Assembly: GCF_018863235.1 (NCBI RefSeq)
Contig: NZ_JAHKRS010000005.1
Coordinates: 1-64,000, forward strand
Direction of reading: 5' to 3'
Length of the DNA stretch: 64,000 nt
From: Pseudomaricurvus albidus
Lineage (GTDB): Bacteria; Pseudomonadota; Gammaproteobacteria; Pseudomonadales; Cellvibrionaceae
In this document: one piece after another, positions 11,314 through 20,023 of the stretch
Position numbering within the stretch: the first letter of the stretch is position 1
How the letters are laid out: the number at the start of each line of letters is the position of its first letter
Program-made: the position numbers and the translations under genes
Notes under the pieces: generated by a model
The model's input: the letters and a program-made list of their open reading frames with translations, nothing else
What the model was told of the DNA's origin: nothing
The model's database searches: none

Positions 11314-11904
11314 ATGACCATAGAATCCTCGATACCGGAGCAAATGCCTCAGCGCAAACCCGGTTTTTCACAAAAGTTTGGCCGCTTTGTGTTGCGGTTA
11401 ATGGGTTGGAAGTTGACCGGACAGCTGCCCAATGAACCCAGGCTTATGGTGATTCTGGCTCCCCACACATCCAACTGGGACTTTATTGTGGCCGTTGCGG
11501 TGTTGTTGGCCTTGAACCTGAAAATCTCTTTCATGATGAAAAAAGAAGCGTTTTTCTGGCCCTGCAAAAACATGTTTATGAATTTTGGCGCGATCCCCAT
11601 TGATCGCAAAGAGGCTCGTGATGTGGTCACTCAGGCGGCAGGTTGGTACCAGGATCACGATAAGGTCTGGTTGGGGATTACGCCGGAAGGTACACGCAGT
11701 AAGGTGACATCGTGGAAAACCGGCTTCTTGCGTATTGCTCAAGCGGCGGATGTGCCCATAATGCTGGTGGGGATGGACGCGACCAAAAAGTCTGTGATTG
11801 TGGATAAGGTCGTTCGTGCTACGGGTGATCATGAGACTCAGGCGGAAGAAATTCGCCAATACATGAACGATAAATTCATCGGAATTAACCCTAAAAATCA
11901 ATAA
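11314..11904 (+). CDS. PlsC-type 1-acylglycerol-phosphate acyltransferase family protein
   Basis: This 196-residue protein belongs to the lysophospholipid acyltransferase superfamily, which moves acyl groups onto lysophosphatidic acid or related acceptors at the inner membrane. The catalytic H-x4-D motif is HTSNWD (His 51), and the substrate-binding block is PEGTRSK near residue 126. A hydrophobic segment precedes the first motif (RLMVILAP). ATG 11314 is preferred over ATG 11281: a purine-rich GAGAGA stretch sits upstream of it, and 11281 lies against a strong hairpin. It is smaller than housekeeping PlsC (about 240 residues) and resembles the short accessory acyltransferases. The downstream phospholipase-D-family gene suggests a shared role in phospholipid turnover, which is inference. 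The exact acceptor is unknown. Confidence 0.85.
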   Translation: MTIESSIPEQMPQRKPGFSQKFGRFVLRLMGWKLTGQLPNEPRLMVILAPHTSNWDFIVAVAVLLALNLKISFMMKKEAFFWPCKNMFMNFGAIPIDRKEARDVVTQAAGWYQDHDKVWLGITPEGTRSKVTSWKTGFLRIAQAADVPIMLVGMDATKKSVIVDKVVRATGDHETQAEEIRQYMNDKFIGINPKNQ

Positions 11905-11942
11905 TCTATACTGTGGGAAGTCTACCGGAAAGGATAACTGAA

Positions 11943-13463
11943 ATGACTTCTCACTCTGCTCACAACGCCTCATGGGTTCTGGTATTACTGATCCTGTTGA
12001 GCGCTTGCTCAAGTCTCAAATCCGTCGATCTGGAACCGGAGTATTCCCCGGCCGCTGTCCATAATGATTTGTGGGATCAGCTGGATTCAATCAATCCAGG
12101 AGATTGGCAAATTCTGCTGAGCGACGGTGGACAATCTCTGGATTGGCGCCTGCTGGCCATTGATTCAGCAACCCGAAGTATTGATCTGCAGACTTTTTTG
12201 TGGAGCACCGATGTGGTGGGGTCCATGGTCATGGATCATTTGATTCGTGCCGCAGACCGTGGCGTTTTGGTCAAAATGCTTATCGACGATACCTTCCTTG
12301 CCGGTGAAGAGAGTTTTTTACTGGCGTTACACGAACACCCCAATATTGAATATAGGATTTATAACCCATACAAACGACGGGCTAAAAGTCTGGTGGGCCG
12401 AATGCTGGTGAATCTCAATGAGTTCCATCGGCTGGATCACCGTATGCACAATAAAGCCATGATCGTCGACAGTCAGGTGGCTATTGTCGGTGGTCGTAAT
12501 CTCGCTGACGAATACTATGGACTGCACGGATTGGCCAATTTCAGAGATATGGAATTGCTGGTCGGTGGGCCGATCATCGAAGAACTCACCGACAGCTTTG
12601 ATGAGTATTGGAACGATCACTGGTCCATTCCCATCGATCAGCTGTCCCATATTGAGCCATCCACGCTGGAGCTGGAAAAAGCTCGGGATATTGCCGCTGA
12701 CAATACCCATCTGCATTCCGAAGAAACGGATCACGTTATGAAAGCACGCTGGGTGAACGCTGTTAAAAGTGCTTTTACGGGGGATGTGAGCCTATACGTG
12801 GATCTTCCTGCGCAGGACAGGCCTGAGGATACCGAAATGGCGCCGGTGCAGGTCGCTAATGAGCTGGTCCGGTTGTTTGATCAGGCGGAAGATGAAATCC
12901 TGCTGGTGTCTGCGTATTTGATACCCACCCCCCATCTTGAGGGTGCCATAGAACGTGCGGTTGATAGGGGGGTGAGCGTGAAAATCTTGACCAATTCACT
13001 CAGATCCAATAATCATCTGGCGGCTCACAGCGCTTACCGTAATCACATCAACACCTTGATGACTCACGGAGCAAAACTGCATGAAGTCAGAGCCGATGCC
13101 AAGCTGCGCTTTCTTTATATGTTCCCGCCAACCGATTCCAAAAATTTGGCATTACATGCAAAAGTGTTTGTCGTGGATAACGATAAAGTGTTTATTGGCA
13201 GCGCGAATCTGGATCCCAGATCTTTAAAATTAAATACCGAAATGGGGCTGTTGGTGGTAGATGACGCTCTGAATCAGGCTGTCAGGAAAAGTGTGGAGCC
13301 TGATTTTTCCAAAGCCAATGCATGGCATCTGGAGTTTAATGAAAAAGATCAGGTAGTTTGGATTTCAGATGAGGAAGTGCTGACGTCTCAACCCGCGAAT
13401 TCTCATATGCAGCGATTGGAAGATTGGTTTATTTCTCATTTACCCGTAGAAGAAGAGATGTAG
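11943..13463 (+). CDS. Phospholipase D family lipoprotein (cardiolipin-synthase-like, two HKD motifs)
   Basis: The N-terminus is a lipoprotein signal: a hydrophobic stretch (WVLVLLILLSAC) ending in a lipobox cysteine near residue 22. Two complete phospholipase D motifs follow: HNKAMIVD with GGRN in the first half and HAKVFVVD with GSANLDPRS in the second. The 506-residue layout matches the PLD/cardiolipin synthase superfamily, whose members hydrolyse or transfer phosphatidyl groups. Unlike ClsA it has no N-terminal pair of membrane helices, so it should be a lipid-anchored periplasmic or outer-membrane protein. ATG 11943 is chosen because AAGGATAAC lies just upstream; a GTG at 11913 is in frame but poorly placed. 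It lies 38 bases after the acyltransferase gene and is probably cotranscribed with it. Confidence 0.9.
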   Translation: MTSHSAHNASWVLVLLILLSACSSLKSVDLEPEYSPAAVHNDLWDQLDSINPGDWQILLSDGGQSLDWRLLAIDSATRSIDLQTFLWSTDVVGSMVMDHLIRAADRGVLVKMLIDDTFLAGEESFLLALHEHPNIEYRIYNPYKRRAKSLVGRMLVNLNEFHRLDHRMHNKAMIVDSQVAIVGGRNLADEYYGLHGLANFRDMELLVGGPIIEELTDSFDEYWNDHWSIPIDQLSHIEPSTLELEKARDIAADNTHLHSEETDHVMKARWVNAVKSAFTGDVSLYVDLPAQDRPEDTEMAPVQVANELVRLFDQAEDEILLVSAYLIPTPHLEGAIERAVDRGVSVKILTNSLRSNNHLAAHSAYRNHINTLMTHGAKLHEVRADAKLRFLYMFPPTDSKNLALHAKVFVVDNDKVFIGSANLDPRSLKLNTEMGLLVVDDALNQAVRKSVEPDFSKANAWHLEFNEKDQVVWISDEEVLTSQPANSHMQRLEDWFISHLPVEEEM

Positions 13464-13506
13464 TTGAAAACGTAAAGTAGTTGAATAGCAGTAATGAGGA
13501 ATATTA

Positions 13507-14268
13507 ATGGAAGGGGTTGAGTTGTCTCTTGCCATGTTTGTCTTTCTGACAGCCATCGGTTTTTTAGCAGGTTTTATCAGTGCCATTGCGGGGTCCGGAG
13601 GATTGATTGTGTTGCCGGTTTTACTGGCTGCTGGTGTGCCCCCCTTAAATGCTCTGGCAACTAATAAATTCCAGAGCGTATTTGGTACTTTCTCTTCGGC
13701 CATGAACTTTTTACGCAAAGGGCATATCGATCTAGGGAGTATGAAATCTGCGATGATTTATGCGTTTGTGGGGGCTGTTTGCGGCACGCTGGCGGTCCAG
13801 CAGCTGGATTCAGAATTGCTCGAGCGTGTATTGCCCTATCTGTTGATTGCCTTGGCGATCTATGTTGCCATCTCTCCCCGTATGTCCGATGAAGACACTG
13901 AGCCTCGCTGGAGTGCCCGGCGCTTTGATGCAACCATTGGCGGTGGGATTGGTTTCTACGGAGGCTTTTTAGGGCCGGGCATGGGGTCTTTCTATGCGGT
14001 GGCCTTTTCGTCACTCCGAGGCTTTAATCTCCGCAAAGCGACCGCCCATACAAAACCTCTGGTTCTGGTGACGAATACCACGTCGATGGTGATCTTTATT
14101 CTGGCGGGGCAGGTGGTATGGGCGCTGGCTATTGCGATGGCGGTGGCTCAGTTTGTGGGCGCTCGTTTGGGTTCGCAGCTGGTCATTCACAAGGGTGCGG
14201 CTCTGGTTCAGCCTGTGTTAGTGGTGGTCATTTTGATTCTGGCTGTTAAATTGTTGGTTTTTCCATAA
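13507..14268 (+). CDS. TauE/SafE family sulfite-exporter-type membrane protein
   Basis: This 253-residue protein is almost entirely hydrophobic, with about seven or eight membrane segments. It shows the glycine-rich repeats of the TauE/SafE (DUF81) family: GFISAIAGSGGLIVLPVLLAAGVPP in the first half and GGFLGPGMGSFYAVAFSS in the second. Members export organosulfonate or sulfite-type anions, but most are uncharacterised and the substrate cannot be read here. ATG 13507 has GAGGA seven bases upstream. It is followed after ten bases by a small gene with which it is probably cotranscribed. A second, distinct TauE-like protein lies in the cbb3 cluster. Confidence 0.9.
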   Translation: MEGVELSLAMFVFLTAIGFLAGFISAIAGSGGLIVLPVLLAAGVPPLNALATNKFQSVFGTFSSAMNFLRKGHIDLGSMKSAMIYAFVGAVCGTLAVQQLDSELLERVLPYLLIALAIYVAISPRMSDEDTEPRWSARRFDATIGGGIGFYGGFLGPGMGSFYAVAFSSLRGFNLRKATAHTKPLVLVTNTTSMVIFILAGQVVWALAIAMAVAQFVGARLGSQLVIHKGAALVQPVLVVVILILAVKLLVFP

Positions 14269-14278
14269 AGGGGAGTGT

Positions 14279-14629
14279 GTGCTGCTGTTAGTATCCATTT
14301 TGTTGAGTGTCCTGATTTGTGCCGCGGTACTGGGGATCTTGTTTTGGGTGAAGAATCCTTATTATCGTATCAATCGGGAAAAGACCATTCAGCTACTGGA
14401 ATGGATGCTGCTCGGGCAGGCGACAGAGACAGACTGGCAATTCTTTTGCGGCTATCCTGTCCGCCATGACCCTCTGCTGGAACAGGTGAGGAAAAAGTGC
14501 CAGGACATTGATGAGGCGCATTTTATCGGCGATAACCGCGATGGTATTTTGTTGAGTCCTCAGGGGTTAGAGGATCTGAGAGAAGTGCTGGATCAGTTAA
14601 AACAAGACGTGATGAAAGACAAAGATTGA
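14279..14629 (+). CDS. Small membrane-anchored hypothetical protein
   Basis: I do not recognise a family. The 116-residue protein begins with a single membrane helix (LLLVSILLSVLICAAVLGILFWV), then a soluble part with an aromatic start (NPYYRINREKTI) and an acidic, helical, Lys/Asp-rich end. GTG 14279 is preceded by AAAGGGGAG at close spacing. It follows the TauE-type gene by only ten bases and precedes the AI-2E-type permease by 76, suggesting one transcript. The soluble tail should be cytoplasmic or periplasmic depending on helix orientation, which cannot be settled. The gene is probably real because of its start signal, tight spacing and coding-like codon use. Confidence 0.75.
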   Translation: MLLLVSILLSVLICAAVLGILFWVKNPYYRINREKTIQLLEWMLLGQATETDWQFFCGYPVRHDPLLEQVRKKCQDIDEAHFIGDNRDGILLSPQGLEDLREVLDQLKQDVMKDKD

Positions 14630-14705
14630 ACCCATAAACCGGATTTGCATTCAGCGTTTAGGGCATACTGCCCGAGTCTACCGTTTGATCGAATAAGGAA
14701 GTTTT

Positions 14706-15770
14706 ATGACCACCTCAAAAACACCGGTTTCGCGATTTATGATCGTGATAGCGTCTTTTGTGATTATTATTGCCGGAATGAAGTCCGCAGAAGCGTTACT
14801 GGTGCCTTTCTTGTTATCCCTGTTTATTGCGGTCATCTGTTTTCCTCCTTTGGGATGGTTAAAGAAAAAGGGGGTGCCCGGCTGGCTGGCTCTGGTGATT
14901 GTGCTGTCTGTAATCCTGATCGTGGCTTATCTCCTGGGAGTGGTGGTCGGCTCATCAATCAGTAATTTTCGTGACGACTTGCCCCAATACCAGGAGCGAC
15001 TTCATGCTCTGAGTCTGAATGTCCAGGCATTTCTAAACAGTAAAGGGATTGAATTGCCAGAGAACATCTGGCGAGAAGTACTCAATCCCAGTGTGGCTCT
15101 TTCCTTTGTAGGCAATACATTGGCATCGTTTGGCAATGTGATGACCAATGCCGTACTGATTTTATTGACGGTGATTTTCATCCTGGCCGAGGAAGTTCGT
15201 TTCAGCGATAAAATCCTCTACGCCCATCCTCAGGCTGAATATATGGTGCGGGCAATGACACGGTTTACCCGCAGTATTAATCAATACATGGCGATAAAAA
15301 CCGGTCTGAGTTTGCTGACTGGCGTGCTGATCATGATCTGGCTGTGGTGGGTAGGCGTTGATTACCCGGCCTTGTGGGGCTTGCTGGCCTTTTTGCTTAA
15401 CTTTGTCCCCAATCTGGGCTCTATCCTGGCGGCTGTGCCTGCCGTATTGTTGGCGCTTGTGCAGCTGGGTGTGTCTGAAGCTTTGGTAACAGCCATCGGT
15501 TATATCGCTGTGAATGGTCTGGTCGGCAATGGTCTGGAGCCCCGCATGATGGGTAAAGGACTGGATTTGTCGACTTTGGTTGTATTCTTGTCTTTGGTTT
15601 TTTGGGGTTGGGTTCTGGGGCCTGTGGGTATGTTGTTGTCTGTGCCTCTGACCATGACGGTTAAAATTGCTCTGGAGAGTGCCGAAGGGACCCGCTGGAT
15701 GGGAGTCATATTGGGGTCGGGGCGGGGTATCGATTTATCGTCAACCCAGGCTGCCGTTTCAAAATCCTAG
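14706..15770 (+). CDS. AI-2E family transporter / PerM-like permease
   Basis: This 354-residue inner-membrane protein shows the AI-2E transporter layout: two N-terminal helices, a soluble central region (about residues 65-150), then a cluster of helices with the family signature LNFVPNLGSILAAVPAV near residue 235-251 and GNGLEPRMMGKGLDLSTLVVFLSL near 275. Family members include TqsA (autoinducer-2 export) and Na+/H+ antiporters, so the substrate is uncertain. ATG 14706 follows AAGGA at good spacing. A six-base perfect hairpin (CCGAGG/CCTCGG, 15811-15826) lies downstream but lacks a T-run. Confidence 0.9.
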   Translation: MTTSKTPVSRFMIVIASFVIIIAGMKSAEALLVPFLLSLFIAVICFPPLGWLKKKGVPGWLALVIVLSVILIVAYLLGVVVGSSISNFRDDLPQYQERLHALSLNVQAFLNSKGIELPENIWREVLNPSVALSFVGNTLASFGNVMTNAVLILLTVIFILAEEVRFSDKILYAHPQAEYMVRAMTRFTRSINQYMAIKTGLSLLTGVLIMIWLWWVGVDYPALWGLLAFLLNFVPNLGSILAAVPAVLLALVQLGVSEALVTAIGYIAVNGLVGNGLEPRMMGKGLDLSTLVVFLSLVFWGWVLGPVGMLLSVPLTMTVKIALESAEGTRWMGVILGSGRGIDLSSTQAAVSKS

Positions 15771-15907
15771 AGGTCGCGTAAAAACAGTGGTACAGGTAGT
15801 AGATGAGGGGCCGAGGCGCTCCTCGGTGCTTGGGGAGTCATTTAGGTGAGGCCTTGTTGTCCGGTGACAGACCGTATCAGGGCAATGAAGGTTTAAGGGC
15901 GAACAAC

Positions 15908-16246
15908 TTAGAATTGCAGGAAAAGACGGAATTGTACGTAATCTTCACTGACATCGGCTTGGTAGTTCAGATCGCTGAACTGCATTTTTGAGTGTTTGCC
16001 ACTATCAGATTCATCATAGGTGCCGGTGAGGCGCTGGAGATCTTCCTGGGTCAGGCTGATGGATTCATCCGGATCCATGTAGGTCTGTGGCATGCTCGCG
16101 CCTGTTTGAGCATTTTTCAGGTACTGGAGCCACTGGCCTTCTTCAGTGCTGTCACTATCGGCGTGCGCAGAGAGGCTGCCCACCAATAAGAGCAAAGGCA
16201 GCAGCGTGCGAAATGGGTTAAGGCTTTTACCTGAACCGAGACGCAT
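15908..16246 (-). CDS. Small exported hypothetical protein
   Basis: No family is recognised. The 112-residue protein has a clear Sec signal peptide (FRTLLPLLLLVGSLSAHA, cleaved after AHA at about residue 28), then a short acidic mature region with YMDPDESISLTQEDLQRLTGTYDES and an aromatic end (YVQFRLFLQF). The terminal phenylalanine and alternating hydrophobics of YVQFRLFLQF resemble a last beta strand of an outer-membrane protein, but the protein is too short for a barrel. ATG 16246 has AAAGGG upstream at about nine bases; an in-frame start 19 codons earlier would spoil the signal peptide. It is divergent from the methyltransferase gene at 16467. Confidence 0.7.
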   Translation of the reverse strand: MRLGSGKSLNPFRTLLPLLLLVGSLSAHADSDSTEEGQWLQYLKNAQTGASMPQTYMDPDESISLTQEDLQRLTGTYDESDSGKHSKMQFSDLNYQADVSEDYVQFRLFLQF

Positions 16247-16466
16247 GAATGAGACCCTTTGGTTTTCTGAATGAACACTTATTTTGTCTGATTTTTGTGC
16301 CATTAACTGTTAAGCGTGCATCGTTTTTAGAGTTTTCTGTTATCAATGACTCGTATTTTGGATAATTGATAATAAACAGCCTTGCTGAATCGATGCCGGT
16401 CCTGGATCAACTCGTCGAAATCTGAAGGCGGATGCTTGAGGCTGGAGCTTAAATTATGCTTATAAT

Positions 16467-17177
16467 GTGGCTTTATATGCCTATTTTGAGAGCGCTCAGC
16501 GCATAATTCAGGAACTTACCCGTTTGATCAGCACCACACTCACAGACGTTGTTCACGAAATCCTGCCGACGGCCCGAATTGAAACTCTGGATTTGAACAA
16601 CGGTACAGGTATCCAACTTTACCTGATGAATGAAGATTACCCTCAGGACAGGTTGCCACAGGAGGCCGCTCTCAAGTTGATGGAACAGCCTTATTACTGG
16701 GCATTCTGTTGGGCATCAGGTCTGGTACTGTCGCAATACATCCTTTCCAATCCCGAGTTGGTGGCCGGCAAGCGTGTGGTGGATTTCGGGTGTGGTTCCG
16801 GAGTCGTGGCGATTGCCGCTGCCAAGGCCGGGGCACGTGAGGTGGTGGCCTGTGACATTGATCCTGTCGCCATGCAAGCCACCTATGAAAACGCACAGTT
16901 AAATCAGGTGTGTCTCACTTACAGCGATAACTTCGACAATATAGAAGGCCATGTCGACATCATCATCGTGGCTGATGTGCTCTACGATCGGGACAATTTC
17001 CCCTGGTTGGCGCGTTTTGCCGAGCGTGCCAATGATGTTCTGATTGCCGATTCCAGGGTTAAGAACTTTGATTTCCCCCCTTACCAGCAAGTTGATCGCC
17101 GGGAAGGTTGTACCATGCCGGATCTGGACGAATCGGCCGAGTTTCGAGATGTGCGTATCTATCGGGCCAGTTTCTGA
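16467..17177 (+). CDS. Class I SAM-dependent methyltransferase (PrmA / ETFB-lysine-methyltransferase-like)
   Basis: The 236-residue protein carries the class I methyltransferase fold: motif [21 protein letters not shown] (about residues 107-126), motif II ending VACDIDP, and post-motif [16 protein letters not shown]. This resembles the METTL20/ribosomal L11 methyltransferase-like group, which methylates protein lysines, but the target is not readable. The only usable start in frame is GTG 16467, with weak upstream ribosome-binding sequence. It is monocistronic: the gene before it is divergent and 237 bases follow before the next gene. Confidence 0.85.
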   Translation: MALYAYFESAQRIIQELTRLISTTLTDVVHEILPTARIETLDLNNGTGIQLYLMNEDYPQDRLPQEAALKLMEQPYYWAFCWASGLVLSQYILSNPELVAGKRVVDFGCGSGVVAIAAAKAGAREVVACDIDPVAMQATYENAQLNQVCLTYSDNFDNIEGHVDIIIVADVLYDRDNFPWLARFAERANDVLIADSRVKNFDFPPYQQVDRREGCTMPDLDESAEFRDVRIYRASF

Positions 17178-17414
17178 CTGGCTTGTGGGTCATCCGGATA
17201 ATCGGCAACCCGTGTAAACAGCACGGGTACGTTTCTTCTTTACTTCCTTTTGTGACAGACATTCTGTCTGGCTTCACCCAGCTGTAGGCTCCTCCAAATA
17301 GACAGTCTCTGAAACTTCAACTAAGTTCAAATCAGGCAAAAAATTGCATGGCTGTAGGCTGGTGGAGCCGTGTTCCGTATTCAGTCGCACTGTTGGTAGC
17401 AAGGGGATCTACTG

Positions 17415-19994
17415 TTGAAGAGTGCCTTACGGATTCAGACGTTGAAATGGTTGAGGTGTTCTGCCTTTTGGCTGGCCTTAACTGACATCTCCCTGAGCTG
17501 GGGGTTTGGTGTAGAAAGTGAGGATCTGGGGCCTGAGACTGATATTCCTTCGGCGGATGTGTCCGTTGCAAATGATTTGAATATTCAGCTTGTCACATTT
17601 AAAAAAACCGAGGGTCGACCGGTATTGGATGGCAAGTTGCAAGAAGACTATTGGCGGCAGGCCCAGCACTTTTTAATCGACCTCGAAATGTATCCAACGC
17701 GATTTGCCAAGGCGAATATCAAAACGGATGCGTATATTGCCATCTCTTCAACCCATGTATTTATTGCATTTCGGGCCTTCGATCCTGATGTCACAAAAAT
17801 ACGGTCTGCTCCGCGAACCCGTGATGGTGTAAAAGAAGACGATTATGTGTCATTGGTGATAGATCCCACGGGATCCGCTACCAAGCAATATGAGTTCAGA
17901 ATCAATCCTCATGGCACGCTGACCGATGTTCTTCAGGATACCGTGAGTGACCGTTACATTTATGATTGGGATACTGAATGGACTGGCGCGGCATATCTCA
18001 ATAATGAGGGCTACTCAGCAGAAATAGCCATCCCTCTACAGTCCATTAAATTTCCTGCTCGCAAGGCCAATAGTGACAAGCGCTGGTTGATCATGCTCAA
18101 GCGTTCATACCCCCGCAGTGTCGACACTAGCTATGCAAAGCCCATCCAGGTGATTAAAGCACTGGCGATTGTCACTGAAGAGGGCGAATCCATGGCTGGC
18201 AATGGCGTCGTCGAGTCGACGACGAATACCGAAGAAACTTCGGGCTATATTCTGAGTGGGTTAATTGAAGAAGATGACGGCGTGGAGGACATTCTTCCGG
18301 CGAGTGCTGCCGCGCAGGAGGGGGATCAACACCATGGAAGAATCCAGAATTTCAAAATAACGCCGTACTACATCTTTCACCCGGATGAAGAGCGTTCGTT
18401 GAGCGGCAGTTTCAAACAGGTTGATGAATACGGCATTAATGAAGCTGGTTTCAATGGCTCGGCTCATATTGGTACGGATAAAACTCTGGCCATTACAGTA
18501 AACCCCAATTTCACCGAGGTGGAGGCGGACATTGCCAGGGAGAGCATTAATAATCCGTTTGAGGTGTTTCAGCCTGAAAAGAGAACCTTTTTTCAGACGG
18601 GTGGCGAACTCTATAACACCACCATGCCAGCTGTTTACACTCGCAATATTATTGCTCCCGAGGTTGGGATTTCCTATTCCCAGACCACCGAAGAGGTAAC
18701 CGGTGGATTATTCTGGATTAATGACAGACAAACCCGGGTCATTGTGCCGGATAGTCTGGGATCTGACACGGCAACCCTGTTAAAGCACAGTCGGTCGGCA
18801 GCAGCCCGCTACCAGCAGGTTTTCGGCAAGCAGGCGGTTGGTCTGCTGGGCACCATGAGAACGGGCGAGGATGGCTACCATAATTATGTTGGAGGCGTAG
18901 ACGGCCTGTTTAATCTGGGGCTGGACGATAAACTCAGATACCAATTACTGTTTTCCGACACTCGTTATTCAGCGGGGTTTGCCAGTGATCTGTGTAACGC
19001 AGAGGGATGTACTGAACGGCCTGCGCCAGAGGATTGTTTGCTGGGGGCTTGTGAGGTCAATGCCTATGTTTTGCGCACGCAGGCAGACAAAACCCTGACG
19101 GGTCATGCGTTGCGTTTAAATTACAAGCACGATGGCCCAAACAGTCTGTACTGGCTGAATTATTACGACATCAGTCCGGACTTTCGAGCGGACCTTGGGT
19201 TCACCAGCCGCACAGATGTGCGGTTGTTTAACGCTGCCTATGGCCACAAGTGGTACTTCGACTTGCCGAATAACGAGGGTAAAGCTCGGGTGCAAACCTA
19301 TGGCGTATTCAGAAAAATCAAATCGTTTGACAACGAAGACATCGAAGAGTCCTTTACGCTGTTTTCAGAGCTTCGCGGCTGGCGGCAGACGGTTTTTCGC
19401 TTTGGTCCTGCGTTTCGGGAAAGAGCCGTTAATCGAATTAATCAGAACAGTCTGAAATTGGGTGATAACGCCCCGTTATTTGATGAGAAATATTGGATCT
19501 GGTATTACGAAGTCGCTCCTTCGGTCAAGTGGACTTTTAACTTTGATGGGCGCTACGGAGACGTTGCAGATCCGGAAAATCTGATTCTCGGGACCATGAA
19601 AGAATATAAACCCAGGCTTCGATTCCGCTTGGATCATTTTGAGTTTCGACTGGAGGCGGTGCTTAGGGATTTTCATATACCGGGGGGTGAGCTTTATCAA
19701 GAACGTTTCTATACGCTGGGAGCAACCTACCGCCGGAGCAAGCGCTTCAGTCATCGCCTGCTGTTCATTCATGATGAAACCAAACGCAATCTGGATCTGT
19801 GGCGAGGGCCGGCTCTGGCTACCGAGGTAGACGCTTCTCTTGAGTACTCGTTCGTTTTTACCCCGGACAATTACTGGAAAATACTGGCCGGGGTCAAATT
19901 GGGGGAAGAACACGATGACCCGCAGGGCGGGCGTGGGCTGACCAATCGAGAGGTCTTCTTAAAAATTGAGCGTAAGTTTAATTTTTTGTTGTAA
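17415..19994 (+). CDS. CBM9-like/DUF5916 outer-membrane-type protein
   Basis: The 859-residue protein has an N-terminal hydrophobic signal-like region, then a family-9-carbohydrate-binding-like domain (about residues 60-215, starting PVLDGKLQEDYW and including YEFRINPHGTLTD and EIAIPLQSIKFP). The long C-terminal part is the DUF5916 type: NPNFTEVEAD, FFQTGGELYNT, then many alternating-hydrophobic strands ending RKFNFLL with a hydrophobic terminal residue, as in outer-membrane barrels. A loop with four cysteines (CNAEGC ... CLLGAC, about residues 531-549) is probably extracellular. TTG 17415 has AAGGGGA upstream at about eight bases; a GTG 45 bases earlier runs into a stop. The natural substrate is unknown; members are common beside polysaccharide or peptide uptake genes, which are absent here. 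Confidence 0.85.
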   Translation: MKSALRIQTLKWLRCSAFWLALTDISLSWGFGVESEDLGPETDIPSADVSVANDLNIQLVTFKKTEGRPVLDGKLQEDYWRQAQHFLIDLEMYPTRFAKANIKTDAYIAISSTHVFIAFRAFDPDVTKIRSAPRTRDGVKEDDYVSLVIDPTGSATKQYEFRINPHGTLTDVLQDTVSDRYIYDWDTEWTGAAYLNNEGYSAEIAIPLQSIKFPARKANSDKRWLIMLKRSYPRSVDTSYAKPIQVIKALAIVTEEGESMAGNGVVESTTNTEETSGYILSGLIEEDDGVEDILPASAAAQEGDQHHGRIQNFKITPYYIFHPDEERSLSGSFKQVDEYGINEAGFNGSAHIGTDKTLAITVNPNFTEVEADIARESINNPFEVFQPEKRTFFQTGGELYNTTMPAVYTRNIIAPEVGISYSQTTEEVTGGLFWINDRQTRVIVPDSLGSDTATLLKHSRSAAARYQQVFGKQAVGLLGTMRTGEDGYHNYVGGVDGLFNLGLDDKLRYQLLFSDTRYSAGFASDLCNAEGCTERPAPEDCLLGACEVNAYVLRTQADKTLTGHALRLNYKHDGPNSLYWLNYYDISPDFRADLGFTSRTDVRLFNAAYGHKWYFDLPNNEGKARVQTYGVFRKIKSFDNEDIEESFTLFSELRGWRQTVFRFGPAFRERAVNRINQNSLKLGDNAPLFDEKYWIWYYEVAPSVKWTFNFDGRYGDVADPENLILGTMKEYKPRLRFRLDHFEFRLEAVLRDFHIPGGELYQERFYTLGATYRRSKRFSHRLLFIHDETKRNLDLWRGPALATEVDASLEYSFVFTPDNYWKILAGVKLGEEHDDPQGGRGLTNREVFLKIERKFNFLL

Positions 19995-20023
19995 GGGCAG
20001 CCGGTCAATTTTTTGTGTTCCCG

